A stretch of 64,000 bases of DNA from an uncultured Aquimarina sp. (GTDB taxonomy: Bacteria > Bacteroidota > Bacteroidia > Flavobacteriales > Flavobacteriaceae). Position numbers and translations under genes: made by a program. Below are positions 63,602 through 64,000 of this stretch, piece after piece. The stretch covers positions 186,001 through 250,000 of the forward strand of contig CANMLS010000004.1 in NCBI GenBank assembly GCA_947498785.1. The letters run 5' to 3'. Under the pieces are notes generated by a model. It did no database searches, was not told the origin of the DNA, and saw only the letters and a program-made list of their open reading frames with translations. Each line of letters starts with the position of its first letter. Position 1 is the stretch's first letter.

Positions 63602-64000
63602 TTATGTAGTTTCAATTTTTACTTGTAACTGATTTTCAAAAGATAGAACTGTAGTGGCATCTTCAACCGAAAACAATCCTATTTTAGTTCTTCTCAAAAC
63701 TGTTAAATGCGCCCCGCTATCTAAAGCTTTTCCAAAATCATGTGCTAGTGATCTGATGTACGTTCCTTTGCTACATACTACTCTAAAATCGACTTCAGGC
63801 AATTCAATTCGGGTGATTTCAAATGTGTCAATTGTTATTTTTCTAGAATTAATCTCTACCGATTCTCCTTCTCGGGCGTATTCGTATAACCGTTTGCCAT
63901 CTTTTTTTAAAGCCGAAAAAACAGGCGGATACTGTTCGATTTCTCCAATAAATTGGGTAGTAGTTTTTTGTATTGATTCGTTAGAAATATGATCAGTAGA
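63602..64000 (-). CDS. truB: tRNA pseudouridine synthase B (TruB), C-terminal part
   Basis: Truncated by the window edge; the last 132 codons are seen. The frame includes TTQFIGEIEQYPPVFSALKK, DGKRLYEYAREG and VVCSKGTYIRSLAHDFGKAL, which are motifs of TruB, the enzyme that makes pseudouridine 55 in tRNA. The catalytic Asp lies upstream of the window edge. A shorter frame starting at 63802 begins at an internal TTG and should not be used. Confidence 0.93.
   Translation of the reverse strand, partial: STDHISNESIQKTTTQFIGEIEQYPPVFSALKKDGKRLYEYAREGESVEINSRKITIDTFEITRIELPEVDFRVVCSKGTYIRSLAHDFGKALDSGAHLTVLRRTKIGLFSVEDATTVLSFENQLQVKIETT

Overview
The window looks like a chromosomal segment of a marine-type Flavobacteriaceae (Bacteroidota), probably near Aquimarina; the genus is a guess. 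Support: AT-rich DNA; gliding genes gldD and gldE beside mutY and ssb; TonB, LytTR and AraC-type regulators with membrane N-termini; Bacteroidota -7 boxes (TAnnTTTG); and few clear Shine-Dalgarno sites. I saw no rRNA, tRNA, CRISPR array or transposase.

Layout. 1-2640: end of an S9 peptidase, a GNAT acetyltransferase and an M61 peptidase. 2825-5950: bioF-bioD-bioA. 6136-12164: an interruption with a lipoprotein, a Coa1-like/membrane pair, an alpha/beta hydrolase, a serine hydrolase pseudogene stopped by one in-frame TAA, and a LytS/LytTR pair. 12252-14630: a beta-ketoacyl synthase and bioB, so the biotin genes lie in two blocks. 14749-18510: a JmjC/cupin-like protein, an AraC-type regulator and an S41 peptidase. 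18566-24780: recX, then a split LanB-type dehydratase (separate glutamylation and elimination proteins) with no cyclase, transporter or ordinary precursor, then rng, a 29-residue basic protein and HU. 24911-30970: mutY-ssb-gldE-gldD, a DMT transporter, a DUF4199 protein, rplU-rpmA. 31234-37777: ahcY, a phosphopantetheinyl transferase, and a tightly overlapping run (thiamine-binding-like protein, PnuC-type transporter, NadR-like kinase, DUF4301, ArfB). 37949-41742: a sigma-54 response regulator convergent with a hybrid histidine kinase.

41881-51568 is a thiamine region: a TPP riboswitch before a TonB-dependent receptor, a second TPP riboswitch before thiS-thiC-thiE-like-thiD-thiE-thiG-(four-helix-bundle gene)-thiH. 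With the PnuC group, uptake and synthesis of thiamine are both plausible; thiF is not in the window. 51621-64000 is mainly housekeeping: greA with a terminator-like 5' hairpin, HIT, thioesterase, histidine kinase, flavin reductase, DUF3127, aat, upp, ACT protein, tag, an LRR protein, thioredoxin-like protein, a three-repeat lipoprotein, a TonB-like protein and the end of truB.

The most unusual locus is the recX-rng interval: a 52-bp perfect palindrome, the split dehydratase, and a 25-codon ORF between its halves that resembles a truncated Bacteroidota lanthipeptide leader. All family calls come from reading the proteins; no database search was run.
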